This document shows positions 27,151-36,110 of a stretch of 64,000 nucleotides of DNA, piece after piece (positions within the stretch are counted from its first letter, which is position 1; every line of letters starts with the position of its first letter). This DNA is from Bacillus thuringiensis (GTDB lineage Bacteria; Bacillota; Bacilli; Bacillales; Bacillaceae_G), in the NCBI RefSeq assembly GCF_022095615.2, contig NZ_CP155559.1, positions 2,229,501 through 2,293,500 on the forward strand, in the 5' to 3' direction. Below the pieces are notes generated by a model. That model saw nothing but the letters and a program-made list of their open reading frames with translations, was not told where the DNA came from and made no database searches. Position numbers and translations under genes: made by a program.

Positions 27151-27699
27151 ATGATTAATAGTATACAATTTTTGTATTTGGTAGCTTCTTATTTATTTGG
27201 AAACATATTGACCGCTTATATAGTAACAAAATGGAGACATAACGTTGATATTCGAGATGAAGGAAGCGGTAATCCTGGCGCAAGAAATATGGGGCGCGTA
27301 TATGGAAAAGGGTATTTCATTGCTACATTTTTAGGTGATGCAATCAAAGGAGCAATCGTAGTTTCTATTGCAAAATACCTTTTTGAAGATTCTACATTCA
27401 TAATGTTAGCTTTATTGGCTGTTTTACTTGGACATATTTACCCAATTTTATTTAAAGGCAAGGGCGGAAAAGGCATATCCACTTTTATTGGAGGATTAAT
27501 CGCATTTGATTATTTGATAGCGCTTACTCTTGTTGTTGTTTTCATTATATTTTATTTGATTTTTAAAGGATTTACTAAGCCAGGCTTAATTACAATCGCT
27601 TGTTTACCGGTTTGCATGATTTTGTATTCTTACTCTATTGTTACGATTATTTTAAGTGCTCTTATCATTGTACTTATTTTATATGTAAATCGAGAATGA
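27151..27699 (+). CDS. plsY: Acyl-phosphate:glycerol-3-phosphate acyltransferase paralogue
   Basis: 182 residues, about five membrane helices. PlsY catalyses the first acylation of glycerol-3-phosphate in phospholipid synthesis. The three PlsY motifs are present in modified form: SGNPGARNMGR (usual SGNxGATN), GDAIKGA, and GKGGKGIST. The changed first motif marks it as a divergent paralogue; B. cereus-group genomes carry more than one PlsY. ATG 27151 has RBS AGAAAGTGA; a GTG at 27139 does not. It is isolated, not next to gyrase/topoisomerase genes as the main plsY often is. Confidence 0.85.
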   Translation: MINSIQFLYLVASYLFGNILTAYIVTKWRHNVDIRDEGSGNPGARNMGRVYGKGYFIATFLGDAIKGAIVVSIAKYLFEDSTFIMLALLAVLLGHIYPILFKGKGGKGISTFIGGLIAFDYLIALTLVVVFIIFYLIFKGFTKPGLITIACLPVCMILYSYSIVTIILSALIIVLILYVNRE

Positions 27700-27711
27700 A
27701 ATGAATTTTTA

Positions 27712-27745
27712 ATAAGTGGAGTTAATCTCCACTTATAATTTTTAT
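27712..27745 (+). terminator. Terminator of plsY
   Basis: Perfect 10-bp stem ATAAGTGGAG (27712-27721) with CTCCACTTAT (27727-27736), 5-nt loop, then AATTTTTA. Confidence 0.88.
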
Positions 27746-27768
27746 TAAATACATAAAGGAGATAAGGC

Positions 27769-29352
27769 ATGGGGTTAATTTATAAAGTTGCTGATCAAGC
27801 TTGGGAATTTGAACGTATACATAAATTGAATTATAAAACATTTGTAGAAGAAATTCCGCAACATGAAGAAACGAAAGAGCGTGTTCGTATAGATCGTTTC
27901 CATGAAGAAAATACATATTTAATTTGTTTAGACGACAATAAAGTGGTAGGTATGGTTGCGTTGCGAGGAAAACGACCATTCTCGTTAGACTATAAAATTT
28001 CAAATCTAGATTTCTATTTTCAAGAACATGGAGAAAATGTATATGAAATTCGTTTGCTTTCAGTAGAACGTGCATATCGAAGTGGAAGAGCATTGTTAGG
28101 TTTAATTCGCTTTTTACATCGTTATTTGCTTCTAAATGGATATGAATTGGCGCTCATTTCTGCTACAACTCGTGAACTACCTTTATATGAGCAAATGGGA
28201 TTCAAATCTTTCCATACGTTAGTTGGAACAGAAGAAGCAGCCTTCCAGCCAATGTATGTTACCCCTGCTATGTTTGAAGCATCGAGTGTTGGGGGTATTA
28301 TGACGAAGGAATATACGTTTTTACCTGGTCCAGTCGATATGGAAGAGAATGTTCGAAAGGCATTTTCTACTAAGTCTACTTCGCATCGTTCTAAGTCATT
28401 TCAAGTGACGATGGAAAATGTGAAAAAACGTTTACTGCAAATGACAAAAGCAAAACGTGTGCAAATCATGTTAGGAACAGGGACATTGGCGAATGATTCG
28501 ATTGCTTTACAGTTATGTTCTTTAAAAGGGAAAGGACTAGTATTAACAAATGGGGAATTTGGTAATAGATTAGTTGGACATGCAACACGCGCGCAATTAT
28601 ATTTTGATACGTATAAAAAAGAATTGGGAGAACCGTTTATTTATACAGAATTAGAAAAAATAATGGAAACTGGAAATTATGAATGGCTTTGGTTTGTTCA
28701 CCATGAAACGTCAACTGGAATGTTAAATGATTTAGACGGACTAAATACTCTTTGTAACAAGCGTCAAATGAAATTATGTGTAGATTGTATCAGTTCGATT
28801 GGAGCAATACCGATAAATTTAAAGGATGTATATTTTGCAAGCGGCGTTAGCGGAAAGGCAATTAAATCGTTTACTGGATTATCTTTCGTTTTTTATAATC
28901 ACAATGTGAAAGTAAATGAGACATTACCGGCCTATATGGACATTGGTATGTACGAAGAAAATGAAAGTATTCCATATTCACATTCATGGAATTTAATGTA
29001 TGCATTGCAAGAAGCATTAAAAAGATTCGAAGATGAAATGGCATTTGAAAAAATAAAAGAGACGTATGCATATATTGAACAAGCTATTACTACTATGAGT
29101 TTAAAACTTATTTCACCTAAAGAACATGCTGCGTCAATTATACTTACCATTCAATTACATAAAGGTCTTTCTTCTAAAGCGTTAGGAGATGCGTTAGCGT
29201 TACAAGGATATATCGTCCATTATGAATCAGCGTATTTACAAAAGAATAACTGGATCCAAATTGCATGCCTAAATCATTACAAAGAACGTGATATGAAGAG
29301 GATGTTGAATTGTTTGCAAATGTGTGTATTACAGAGTGAGGTACATATATAA
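27769..29352 (+). CDS. GNAT-like N-terminal domain fused to class V aminotransferase
   Basis: 527 residues, RBS AAAGGAGAT before ATG 27769. Residues 1 to about 175 resemble a GNAT or acyl-homoserine-lactone-synthase-like acyltransferase (TYLICLDDNKVVGMVALRG; EIRLLSVERAYRSGRALLGLIRFL; LPLYEQMGFKSF). Residues about 180-525 are a class V, fold-type I PLP aminotransferase of the Ala-glyoxylate/phosphonate type: YTFLPGPVDMEENV, MLGTGTLANDS, VDCISSIGAIPINL, and the PLP Lys in SGVSGKAIKS (K363). The fusion implies that a transaminated product is then acylated (or vice versa). Followed by threonine dehydratase, but 87 nt apart with its own RBS. Substrates not readable. Confidence 0.85.
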   Translation: MGLIYKVADQAWEFERIHKLNYKTFVEEIPQHEETKERVRIDRFHEENTYLICLDDNKVVGMVALRGKRPFSLDYKISNLDFYFQEHGENVYEIRLLSVERAYRSGRALLGLIRFLHRYLLLNGYELALISATTRELPLYEQMGFKSFHTLVGTEEAAFQPMYVTPAMFEASSVGGIMTKEYTFLPGPVDMEENVRKAFSTKSTSHRSKSFQVTMENVKKRLLQMTKAKRVQIMLGTGTLANDSIALQLCSLKGKGLVLTNGEFGNRLVGHATRAQLYFDTYKKELGEPFIYTELEKIMETGNYEWLWFVHHETSTGMLNDLDGLNTLCNKRQMKLCVDCISSIGAIPINLKDVYFASGVSGKAIKSFTGLSFVFYNHNVKVNETLPAYMDIGMYEENESIPYSHSWNLMYALQEALKRFEDEMAFEKIKETYAYIEQAITTMSLKLISPKEHAASIILTIQLHKGLSSKALGDALALQGYIVHYESAYLQKNNWIQIACLNHYKERDMKRMLNCLQMCVLQSEVHI

Positions 29353-29439
29353 AGACTTTTACATAATATACGTGGTTTCGTATAAAGGAGTTGCTACATA
29401 CGAAAACTTAGGAATAAGATCATTGGAAGAGGTGTTAGT

Positions 29440-30441
29440 ATGATAACTAAAAAACTACCATTACATATAGCAGACATTAAAAAAGCTCAAAACATTCTAG
29501 ACAGAAATGCTCGTAAAACGCCATTAGTAAAATCTTTTTATTTGACTAGTAAAACAGGCGGAGAAATTCACTTGAAATTAGAAAATATGCAATTAACGGG
29601 TTCGTTTAAATTCCGTGGTGCGTTTAATAAAATGTCACAGTTGACAGATCAAGAAAAAGAGAGAGGAGTAATTGCTTGTTCCGCTGGTAATCATGCACAA
29701 GGGGTTGCTTTATCTGCTCATTTACTTGGCATTAAGAGTAAAATTGTGATGCCGATTTCTGCACCTCAGGCGAAAGTTGAAGCAACTAAAGGGTATGGAT
29801 CTGAAGTGATTTTACATGGTGAAACCTTTGATGATGCGAAGGCAAAATGTGAGGAAATTATAAGGGAAACAGGTGAAACATACTTACATCCATATGATGA
29901 TGTAGAGGTAATGGCTGGTCAAGGTACAATAGGATTAGACATTCTTGATGATATGTGGGATGTAGATACTGTTATTGTACCAATTGGTGGAGGCGGAATT
30001 ATTTCTGGTATTGCTGTTGCATTAAAATCTTTTAATCCATCGATTAATATAATTGGCGTTCAAGCAGATAATGTTCATGGGATGAAGGCATCTTATGACA
30101 AAGGTACAATTGTAGAACATTATGAGGCACCTACTATAGCAGATGGTTGCGCGGTTAAAATACCAGGCAATTTAACTTTTGAAGTTGTAAAAGAATTAGT
30201 AGATGATATTGTAACAGTATCAGAAAGCGAATTAGAAGTAGCGATGAAAGACTTATTACAGCGTGGTAAAGCTGTTGTAGAAGGTGCAGGCGCATTAGCT
30301 ACTGCTGCTCTACTCGCAGGGAAAGTGGATACATATATTAAAGGGAAAAAAGTAGTAGCGGTTATATCTGGTGGAAATGTAGACTTGCAGCGCATTTCAA
30401 GTGTTTGTGAGCAATTTTTTGTAGCAAATGAAGTGAAATAG
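29440..30441 (+). CDS. Threonine ammonia-lyase (threonine/serine dehydratase, catabolic type)
   Basis: 333 residues, the length of TdcB-like enzymes lacking the C-terminal ACT regulatory domain of biosynthetic IlvA. The PLP-binding Lys lies in GSFKFRGAFNK (about residue 58), the phosphate loop is VPIGGGGIISG (about 184-194), and SAGNHAQG (about 84) contacts the cofactor. It converts L-threonine to 2-oxobutyrate and ammonia. RBS AAGAGGTG. A terminator at 30470 closes the unit. TdcB or a second IlvA are the two names in use; feedback inhibition by isoleucine is not expected because no ACT domain is present. Confidence 0.92.
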   Translation: MITKKLPLHIADIKKAQNILDRNARKTPLVKSFYLTSKTGGEIHLKLENMQLTGSFKFRGAFNKMSQLTDQEKERGVIACSAGNHAQGVALSAHLLGIKSKIVMPISAPQAKVEATKGYGSEVILHGETFDDAKAKCEEIIRETGETYLHPYDDVEVMAGQGTIGLDILDDMWDVDTVIVPIGGGGIISGIAVALKSFNPSINIIGVQADNVHGMKASYDKGTIVEHYEAPTIADGCAVKIPGNLTFEVVKELVDDIVTVSESELEVAMKDLLQRGKAVVEGAGALATAALLAGKVDTYIKGKKVVAVISGGNVDLQRISSVCEQFFVANEVK

Positions 30442-30469
30442 TATTTTAAAAAGTAGTTTTATGAACGAG

Positions 30470-30504
30470 GAGCTAAGAGGAATGATCTTAGCTCTTATAT
30501 TTTG
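30470..30504 (+). terminator. Terminator of the threonine dehydratase gene
   Basis: GAGCTAAGA (30470-30478) pairs with TCTTAGCTC (30486-30494), followed by TTATATTTT. Confidence 0.82.
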
Positions 30505-30688
30505 TATATTGCGTAATACAAGTAGCATAATTCTTGTATTATTTGCCGTGTAAGGAGTTATTCTAGTTAGTCACCTGTGTTTACATATTTCTATAATGTT
30601 AAAATAATTATTTCAATATAGTCGAAACGGAAACAGAAATTTAATATAATGGTTTTAACGTATGAATGTGCGGTTAGGAGGATAGGCC

Positions 30689-31159
30689 ATGAATAAGGAA
30701 GAACAGGTCATGAACGGTTTCAGGGAATTATATAATAAGATAGTGTGGCTTAATAAGGATAAGATGGAAGAGGGTCTTAAAGGTTTTAAGTCTTCTGAAG
30801 TACATTGCATTGAATATATTGAAAACAATGCAGATTCTAACGTGACACAACTTGCAGAGGCTTTTTATGTGACTCGCGGTGCTATAAGTAGAATGACTAA
30901 GAAGCTCATACAAAAAGGCCTTATTGAAAGCTACCAAAAGTCGGAAAATAAGAAAGAAGTTTATTTTAGGCTTACTGAACAAGGGAAAGAAATTTATAAA
31001 ATCCATGAAGACTTGCACAAAGAGTTTCAAGATCGGGATAAAGCTGTATTTGAGCAAGTAACTGAGGAAGAATTTGAAAGTATAATTAGCTTCGTGGAAA
31101 AGTATAGTAGGCATTTGGATGCAGAAATAAAGAAACAAGGTATACATATTAAGTCATAA
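30689..31159 (+). CDS. MarR-family transcriptional regulator
   Basis: 156 residues with an excellent RBS TTAGGAGGAT. Winged helix: SSEVHCIEYIENNADSNVTQLAEAF, then recognition helix VTRGAISRMTKKLIQKGLI (about 60-80) and wing SENKKEVYFRLTEQGKE. It lies directly upstream of an MFS pump whose promoter carries two perfect TTGTTG...CAACAA dyads, so it is the likely repressor of that pump. A terminator separates the two, implying separate transcripts. No copy of the dyad is seen in front of its own gene, so autorepression is not obvious. Confidence 0.92.
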   Translation: MNKEEQVMNGFRELYNKIVWLNKDKMEEGLKGFKSSEVHCIEYIENNADSNVTQLAEAFYVTRGAISRMTKKLIQKGLIESYQKSENKKEVYFRLTEQGKEIYKIHEDLHKEFQDRDKAVFEQVTEEEFESIISFVEKYSRHLDAEIKKQGIHIKS

Positions 31160-31245
31160 TAAAGTTGAAGCATTCGTGCTTTTACGGGTAGTTAATCCCG
31201 AAAACTAACTTATTTTTCCGTTCATGCGGGATACATTTAAATAAT

Positions 31246-31283
31246 AAAAAGGTAGCCTGTTCATAGTAAGGCTACCTTTTTAT
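31246..31283 (+). terminator. Terminator after the MarR gene
   Basis: Perfect 12-bp stem AAAAAGGTAGCC (31246-31257) with GGCTACCTTTTT (31270-31281). Confidence 0.92.
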
Positions 31284-31291
31284 TATTGTAT

Positions 31292-31347
31292 TTTTGTTGA
31301 CTAATCAACAAAACAGGGTTATCATTTTGTTGACGAAGCAACAAAAT
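31292..31347 (+). promoter_or_regulatory. MFS promoter with two MarR operators
   Basis: Operator 1: TTTTGTTGA (31292-31300), 4-nt spacer, TCAACAAAA (31305-31313). Operator 2: ATTTTGTTG (31324-31332), 6-nt spacer, CAACAAAAT (31339-31347). Centres are 33 bp apart, three helical turns. The promoter TTGACT (31297-31302), 17 nt, TATCAT (31320-31325) runs through both, so binding would block RNA polymerase. Confidence 0.85.
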
Positions 31348-31367
31348 GTTTTAAGGAGAGAAGTTAA

Positions 31368-32603
31368 ATGTCTATTTTTAGATCACAAAATGAAAGCGAA
31401 ACTGAAAAAAATATAGATAAACATGCTTTAATATTCGGCCTTATTTCTGTATTTCTTTGTGGTATAGGTTTCAGCATCATTATGCCTGTAGTGCCATTCT
31501 TAGTGCAGCCTTATATAAGTAGTCCGGAAGAACAGGCTCTAGTTGTTACGCTACTGACCGCTGTTTATGCGGTTTGCGTGTTTTTTGCTGCTCCTGCACT
31601 CGGGGCTTTAAGCGATAAATATGGCCGTCGTCCATTACTTTTAATATGCCTTTTCGGTTCTGCAATCGGGTACTTAGTTTTTGGTATAGGAGGGGCCCTA
31701 TGGGTACTATTTGCTGGACGCATAATAGAAGGTATAACAGGCGGGAGTATCAGTACAATTTTCGCATATTTTGCAGATATCATTCCGCCAGAACAGAGAA
31801 CGAAATACTTTGGATGGGTAAGTGCGGTGGTAGGTGTAGGAACCATCATTGGCCCAACTCTTGGGGGATTACTTGCAAAGTTTGGTCATTCTGTACCTTT
31901 ATATTTTGGAGCGCTCATAACTTTATTCAATGTATTATATGGGATGAAATATATGCCTGAGAGTCTTGACAAAAATAATAGGTTAAAAGAGATTACTTTT
32001 GTAAGGTTAAATCCTTTTGTACAACTTGCAAATATACTTTCTATGAAACACTTAAAATGGTTACTCGTCTCAGCGTTTTTACTTTGGATACCTAACGGAT
32101 CTTTACAAGCAATTTTCACACAACTTACGATGGATACTTTTAGCTGGAAGCCTGCACTAATCGGACTTATGTTTTCAATTATGGGCTTTCAAGACATCAT
32201 TTCACAAGCTTTTATAATGCCAAAGCTTGTGGGCAAGCTTAGTGATAAACAAATAGCAATACTTGGGATGGTTTCGGAGATTATTGGCTACAGTTTTATT
32301 GCAGCATCTGCTTTGTTTTCCCTATATCCTCTTTTAATCGTTGGGATGTTACTGTTTGGTTTTGGTGACTCGATTTTCGGGCCTTCATTCAATGGGATGC
32401 TCTCAAAGTCTGTCGATTCTAGTGAACAAGGAAGGATTCAAGGTGGAAGCCAATCTATTCAAGCTTTGGCAAGAATGATTGGTCCAATTATTGGAGGGCA
32501 AATTTATGTATCACTTGGTCATGCCGCACCTGCTTTTATGGGGATGATTCTTATAGTCGCGGCAATAGCAGTTTTGTATAAGGGGACACATGGAACTGTA
32601 TAA
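31368..32603 (+). CDS. MFS drug efflux transporter (TetA-like 12-helix)
   Basis: 411 residues, about 12 transmembrane helices. Motif A GALSDKYGRRPLLLI lies in the loop between helices 2 and 3, and VGTIIGPTLGGLLAKFG (motif C, antiporter signature) follows helix 5. Both are typical of the drug:H+ antiporter-1 family including TetA/MdtG. RBS AAGGAGAG. Tightly controlled promoter with two dyads (31292-31347), hence an inducible pump. Substrate unknown. Confidence 0.9.
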   Translation: MSIFRSQNESETEKNIDKHALIFGLISVFLCGIGFSIIMPVVPFLVQPYISSPEEQALVVTLLTAVYAVCVFFAAPALGALSDKYGRRPLLLICLFGSAIGYLVFGIGGALWVLFAGRIIEGITGGSISTIFAYFADIIPPEQRTKYFGWVSAVVGVGTIIGPTLGGLLAKFGHSVPLYFGALITLFNVLYGMKYMPESLDKNNRLKEITFVRLNPFVQLANILSMKHLKWLLVSAFLLWIPNGSLQAIFTQLTMDTFSWKPALIGLMFSIMGFQDIISQAFIMPKLVGKLSDKQIAILGMVSEIIGYSFIAASALFSLYPLLIVGMLLFGFGDSIFGPSFNGMLSKSVDSSEQGRIQGGSQSIQALARMIGPIIGGQIYVSLGHAAPAFMGMILIVAAIAVLYKGTHGTV

Positions 32604-32694
32604 ACTATCTGTACTGTTATTGACTTTCGTTATGAAAGAATCTCTCTACCGGAATCTATCATGAATCAATTGCATAACAGATATAAGAACAAAT

Positions 32695-32740
32695 AATAGG
32701 GTGTCAGAACTTAGGAACAAGTGCTGACACCCTATTTGTT
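32695..32740 (+). terminator. Terminator of the MFS gene
   Basis: Perfect 13-bp stem AATAGGGTGTCAG (32695-32707) with CTGACACCCTATT (32724-32736), 16-nt loop, then TGTTT. Confidence 0.85.
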
Positions 32741-32825
32741 TACAGTTTGAGGACTAAGAGAAATTCTTTTACTTTTTAGGAATTTATTCTGTAATGCTCT
32801 CATGGTAAATGACTAGATAGTTTAA

Positions 32826-33155
32826 TTATGCTTGTGCTGAAGTAAATAATGACTCCATTTTTACTTTGCTCTTTTCTCGAATTTCAGCATCTGCGTGTCT
32901 CATAACGTATTTATGCGCTACAGCGATTGCTAAAACATCATCTAATAAGCCAATCCCAATAATAGCAGCTATATCTGGAATGAAATCGATTGTTAATACG
33001 TAATAAGATAAAGCGGCTAATATTATGAATTTCGCTTTAGTAGGTAATTCTTTCTTTTTCATTGTATAGAATAAAATAATACTTTCATATACGCTGGATT
33101 TACCGAGGTTTACAGAGCTTTTTTTGAACTTTTTCCAAAGTGTCTGTTTCTCCAT
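32826..33155 (-). CDS. YkvA/DUF1232 family membrane protein
   Basis: 109 residues from ATG 33155, with RBS AAGGAGTG; a longer frame to 33203 has no RBS. The DUF1232 core is PTKAKFIILAALSYYVLTIDFIPDIAAIIGIGLLDD, compactly with the SYYVLTIDFIPD signature (about 48-59) and LDDVLAI, forming a re-entrant or two-helix membrane segment. Basic N-terminus. Family members are common in Bacillus; role unknown. Confidence 0.85.
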   Translation of the reverse strand: MEKQTLWKKFKKSSVNLGKSSVYESIILFYTMKKKELPTKAKFIILAALSYYVLTIDFIPDIAAIIGIGLLDDVLAIAVAHKYVMRHADAEIREKSKVKMESLFTSAQA

Positions 33156-33272
33156 ATAAACACTCCTTTTACAAAAACATAGATTTTTTAAAAGGATGGA
33201 CAAAGAAGTGAGAGATTAATCAATTTTATTGTTTTTCTTAATTATATATTTCCATAAAAATAGGGGAATACC

Positions 33273-33307
33273 TGTTCAAAATAATATAATGTGGATTATT
33301 TTGAACA
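33273..33307. repeat. Perfect 13-bp inverted repeat
   Basis: TGTTCAAAATAAT (33273-33285) and ATTATTTTGAACA (33295-33307), 9-nt loop, without a T-tract. It lies between the DUF1232 gene and a broken gene, and could be an operator, a terminator relic or the trace of a small mobile element. Confidence 0.6.
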
Positions 33308-33348
33308 GTGTTCCGTTACATAGTATGTGTTCGTTCCAAGTAAAGGTA

Positions 33349-33681
33349 CTACGCAGGTAACGTTTGGTGGTAATACGTATTAAAGTTCATTTTTACATTA
33401 ATCTCTGCATTCGTACAATATTGAATTACTTCTAAATAATCTAAGGGTACATCTATTGATGAGAACTTTTGTAATTTTTGAATAGCCCCTTTACTCGCTG
33501 GTGATTCATAAGCTTCTAATGTAATTCTGGTATTAATTGCAAGATTAGCCTCTTCATCTAGCATTTCAGGTGTTATTTTGTTTTGAACTATTTTTTCCTC
33601 TCTTTTCTCCCATCTTCTTGAAAGTTGTCGATTCGGTGATGGCTTTTTTATTTTCTCAAGTGAAGCCGATGAGTTTGAGTT
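33349..33681 (-). pseudogene. Truncated gene remnant, SUKH/SMI1-like
   Basis: An open frame of 110 codons on the minus strand begins right after an in-frame TAA (33682-33684) and has no start codon until an internal ATG at 33564 that lacks an RBS. The sequence ITPEMLDEEANLAIN... FSSIDVPLDYLEVIQYC resembles the SMI1/KNR4 core (helix, then lP-x-dYle), after which it ends abruptly in KMNFNTYYHQTLPA. I read it as the middle of a once-longer protein truncated at both ends. The SUKH assignment is tentative. Confidence 0.5.
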
Positions 33682-33759
33682 TTAGAATTTTATCGTGGTA
33701 TTATTTATGTAACAAGGGGATGTTGTAAGAAAAAAATATAATTTGAGGGGAAAATGAGA

Positions 33760-34020
33760 ATGGGAATTTATAACTATGAAGCGAAAGAGGATTTGCAAGT
33801 AGGAGAAGTTTGTTTAGAACGAGATATTTATGAAATTATAAATTTTTATAAGAAAGGGTCAATAGTTTTATGTGATTCAGTATCTCGTTTCAGTGCGAAT
33901 TCAGACAGAATGTTTAAAGTGATAAATAGGATAGAAACATATATGCATAAAAATGAAGACTATACATATCAGGTTTCGGATAGACCCAATTTGATTTATG
34001 TAGTTGAGCAAGTAAGGTAA
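33760..34020 (+). CDS. Hypothetical protein (86 residues)
   Basis: Two candidate starts: ATG 33754 (3 nt from GAGGGG) and ATG 33760 (9 nt from it); spacing favours 33760. Soluble, mixed alpha/beta: IYNYEAKEDLQVGEVCLERDIY, then a basic patch and VSDRPNLIYVVEQVR at the C-terminus. No family recognised. Not obviously linked to a neighbour. Confidence 0.55.
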   Translation: MGIYNYEAKEDLQVGEVCLERDIYEIINFYKKGSIVLCDSVSRFSANSDRMFKVINRIETYMHKNEDYTYQVSDRPNLIYVVEQVR

Positions 34021-34191
34021 GGAAGTATCCATAACGGGTGCTTTTTTCTTTGTTATATAGAAATTACACATTAAACGTGAATTTGGACTAAGTGGATATT
34101 TGGATTCAAATTTTTGTGATATGTATAGTAAAATGTATGTGTATGATTTAGTTATTATTATGCATTTTATAAGCGGTATGGGGGAAGAAAA

Positions 34192-34878
34192 ATGAAAATA
34201 ATAGAACTACCAATTGAATTCGAATTTAACGGGCAAAAACAATGTATTTATCCAAGTTTAATTATATTACATAATGAATTAACGTTAGTCGATACAGGAT
34301 ATCCAAATTTTTTACCTTTAATTGAAAATGCAATATTAAAACATGGATATGAGATGAAAAACTTAAAAAATATAATTATTACCCATTATGATGACGATCA
34401 TATAGGATCTTTATATGATTTCAAAGTGAAATATCCTCACGTTAATATTATTGCTAGTGAAATTGAATCTAACTACATTAATGGTGATATAAAATCAGAG
34501 AGATTAGTTCAAGCTGAAGAAATGTTACAACTTATGCCAGTTGAAGAGAAAGAATTTGGTGAGTGGTTTATACAACAATTAAAAAATATAAGACATATTT
34601 CTGTCGATGAAAAAGTATATAATGGCCAAATGATTTTGAATGATGAATGTCAAATAATAGCAACGCCAGGACATACTTCGGGGCATATTTCATTATATTT
34701 TCCGAATTTAAACTGTGTAATTACGGGAGATGCAGCGGTTCAAGAGAATCGTGAGTTAGTAATAGCTAATCCGAATTTTTGTTTAGATTTAGAAAAAGCA
34801 GAAGAGTCTTTAAAGAGGATTAAAAACCTTAAAGCGAAAAGCTATTATTGCTATCATGGAGGAAAACTTACTGTATAA
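34192..34878 (+). CDS. MBL-fold metallo-hydrolase
   Basis: 228 residues, RBS GGGGGAAG. The metallo-beta-lactamase-fold zinc motifs are all visible: IITHYDDDHIGS (HxxxDH, about 63-74), the third His in ATPGHTSGHIS (about 162), Asp in ITGDAAV (about 178), and the last His in YHGGK (about 223). Family members include glyoxalase II-like thioesterases, lactonases and ribonuclease-unrelated hydrolases; size and motif spacing fit the generic YqgX/lactonase-like group. Cytosolic. Substrate unknown. Confidence 0.88.
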   Translation: MKIIELPIEFEFNGQKQCIYPSLIILHNELTLVDTGYPNFLPLIENAILKHGYEMKNLKNIIITHYDDDHIGSLYDFKVKYPHVNIIASEIESNYINGDIKSERLVQAEEMLQLMPVEEKEFGEWFIQQLKNIRHISVDEKVYNGQMILNDECQIIATPGHTSGHISLYFPNLNCVITGDAAVQENRELVIANPNFCLDLEKAEESLKRIKNLKAKSYYCYHGGKLTV

Positions 34879-35007
34879 AAATTTATATTTGTTCACGAAT
34901 AATAAAGTCACTTCAAAAATAAAATAGATGTTTAAAAATAGTATTGAAGTAGTGTCTATTGTTCTCCTATCATTTTTAAAATACAATTAGATTAAAAGGG
35001 GAATTAT

Positions 35008-35181
35008 ATGCATAAATTGGTTATTATTGTATTTAGCCTTATACTAGGATTTATAACGTTCCAAATCCCTGTAGTATCGGAATGGATACAAAACTCAGTC
35101 TTTTGGTTAATTGTTATTATTTTATTGTCGTATTCATATAAAAATGATAACAGTGATAAGAAAGATAAAAATGCTGATTAA
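35008..35181 (+). CDS. Small membrane protein (57 residues)
   Basis: RBS AAAAGGGGAA is 5-6 nt before ATG 35008. Two hydrophobic segments (LVIIVFSLILGFITF, about 4-18, and VFWLIVIILLSY, about 31-42) are followed by a highly charged tail (KNDNSDKKDKNAD). No known family. A clean short gene between the MBL hydrolase and the terminator at 35252. Confidence 0.6.
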   Translation: MHKLVIIVFSLILGFITFQIPVVSEWIQNSVFWLIVIILLSYSYKNDNSDKKDKNAD

Positions 35182-35251
35182 GAATACTATTTAAAATTTT
35201 TTCACTTGTGTTATCCCATTTTTAGGAGGAACACTCGTTATATAAAATAAT

Positions 35252-35292
35252 AAAAACCCGATCTTTCTTATATCAAAAAGATCGGGTTTTTA
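35252..35292. terminator. Bidirectional terminator
   Basis: Perfect 14-bp stem AAAAACCCGATCTT (35252-35265) with AAGATCGGGTTTTT (35278-35291). The stop codon of the leftward gene lies in its right arm. Confidence 0.92.
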
Positions 35293-36048
35293 ATTCATAG
35301 ATTCCGCAATTCTTATCAAATCAGTAACATTGTATTTTCTTTTTATGTATAGTTTGTTACCAATTGCAATTGTATATTGAAAACCATTCTTCTGAAAGAT
35401 AAGTTCATATGCTAAATCAAAATGAGGATTATATAATGCTTTTATATTATTTTTTAAACTGTAGAACGTAGCGCCCCTATGTACATAGAAGCCTAATTTG
35501 TTTTGAACTGGTGAAACAGTGATTTTAAAAATCCCATTAATATCTTCATTGTAGTATTGGAGGTCTAAGTAATCGTTATAGATGTACCCTTGAAATTCGT
35601 GAATTTCAAACGGGAATTTTGTAGGAGTAAGTATATGTTCCTTACACTTCATTTCATATTCTTTTACGATAGTAGCTTCTTTCATAAGTGGATTGGTTCC
35701 ATTATAAATTTGATTAATGCGAGATATTTTATTGTTTTTTGTTACTATTTCTAAAATGAAACCGATAATAAATTCATCATTAGTGCCTTTGAAATAAGAA
35801 ATAAGAATTGTAGTATCTTCTTTTGGAGATGGTACGATTTTAATTTCATGAATAGGTTTTTCCTTTTGGAAAGCAGGTAGTTCAACTCCTTCTGTTACAT
35901 ATGACTGCATTAATTTTTTATCATTTTTGAGTAAAGCATGTTTGAATTCACTGATTACATCTGTTTGAGATTTCGCCATTATAATTGTGGTGGATTGAAA
36001 ATATAGTAAGAAAAATATGCAAAAAGTCTTTATGAATGTAGTAGTCAA
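35290..36048 (-). CDS. Secreted or membrane-anchored hypothetical protein
   Basis: 252 residues from TTG 36048, which has RBS AGGGTGA; a longer frame starts at ATG 36081 without an RBS. An N-terminal hydrophobic segment (FIKTFCIFFLLYFQSTTIIMA) looks like a signal peptide or anchor. The exported part is alpha/beta with a possible NTF2-like opening (VISEFKHALLKNDKKLMQSYV) and a C-terminal half rich in aromatic residues. No catalytic motif or family recognised. Convergent with the 57-residue gene. Confidence 0.65.
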   Translation of the reverse strand: MTTTFIKTFCIFFLLYFQSTTIIMAKSQTDVISEFKHALLKNDKKLMQSYVTEGVELPAFQKEKPIHEIKIVPSPKEDTTILISYFKGTNDEFIIGFILEIVTKNNKISRINQIYNGTNPLMKEATIVKEYEMKCKEHILTPTKFPFEIHEFQGYIYNDYLDLQYYNEDINGIFKITVSPVQNKLGFYVHRGATFYSLKNNIKALYNPHFDLAYELIFQKNGFQYTIAIGNKLYIKRKYNVTDLIRIAESMN

Positions 36049-36110
36049 TTTTATCACCCTGTAACTATATTTCCGTAACATTGAAATATATATGTATAGG
36101 AGGGGAGAAG

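Noticed and set aside
30728..31147. 139-codon minus-strand frame over the MarR gene
   Set aside because: Antisense to a gene with a perfect RBS and a recognised family; no support of its own.
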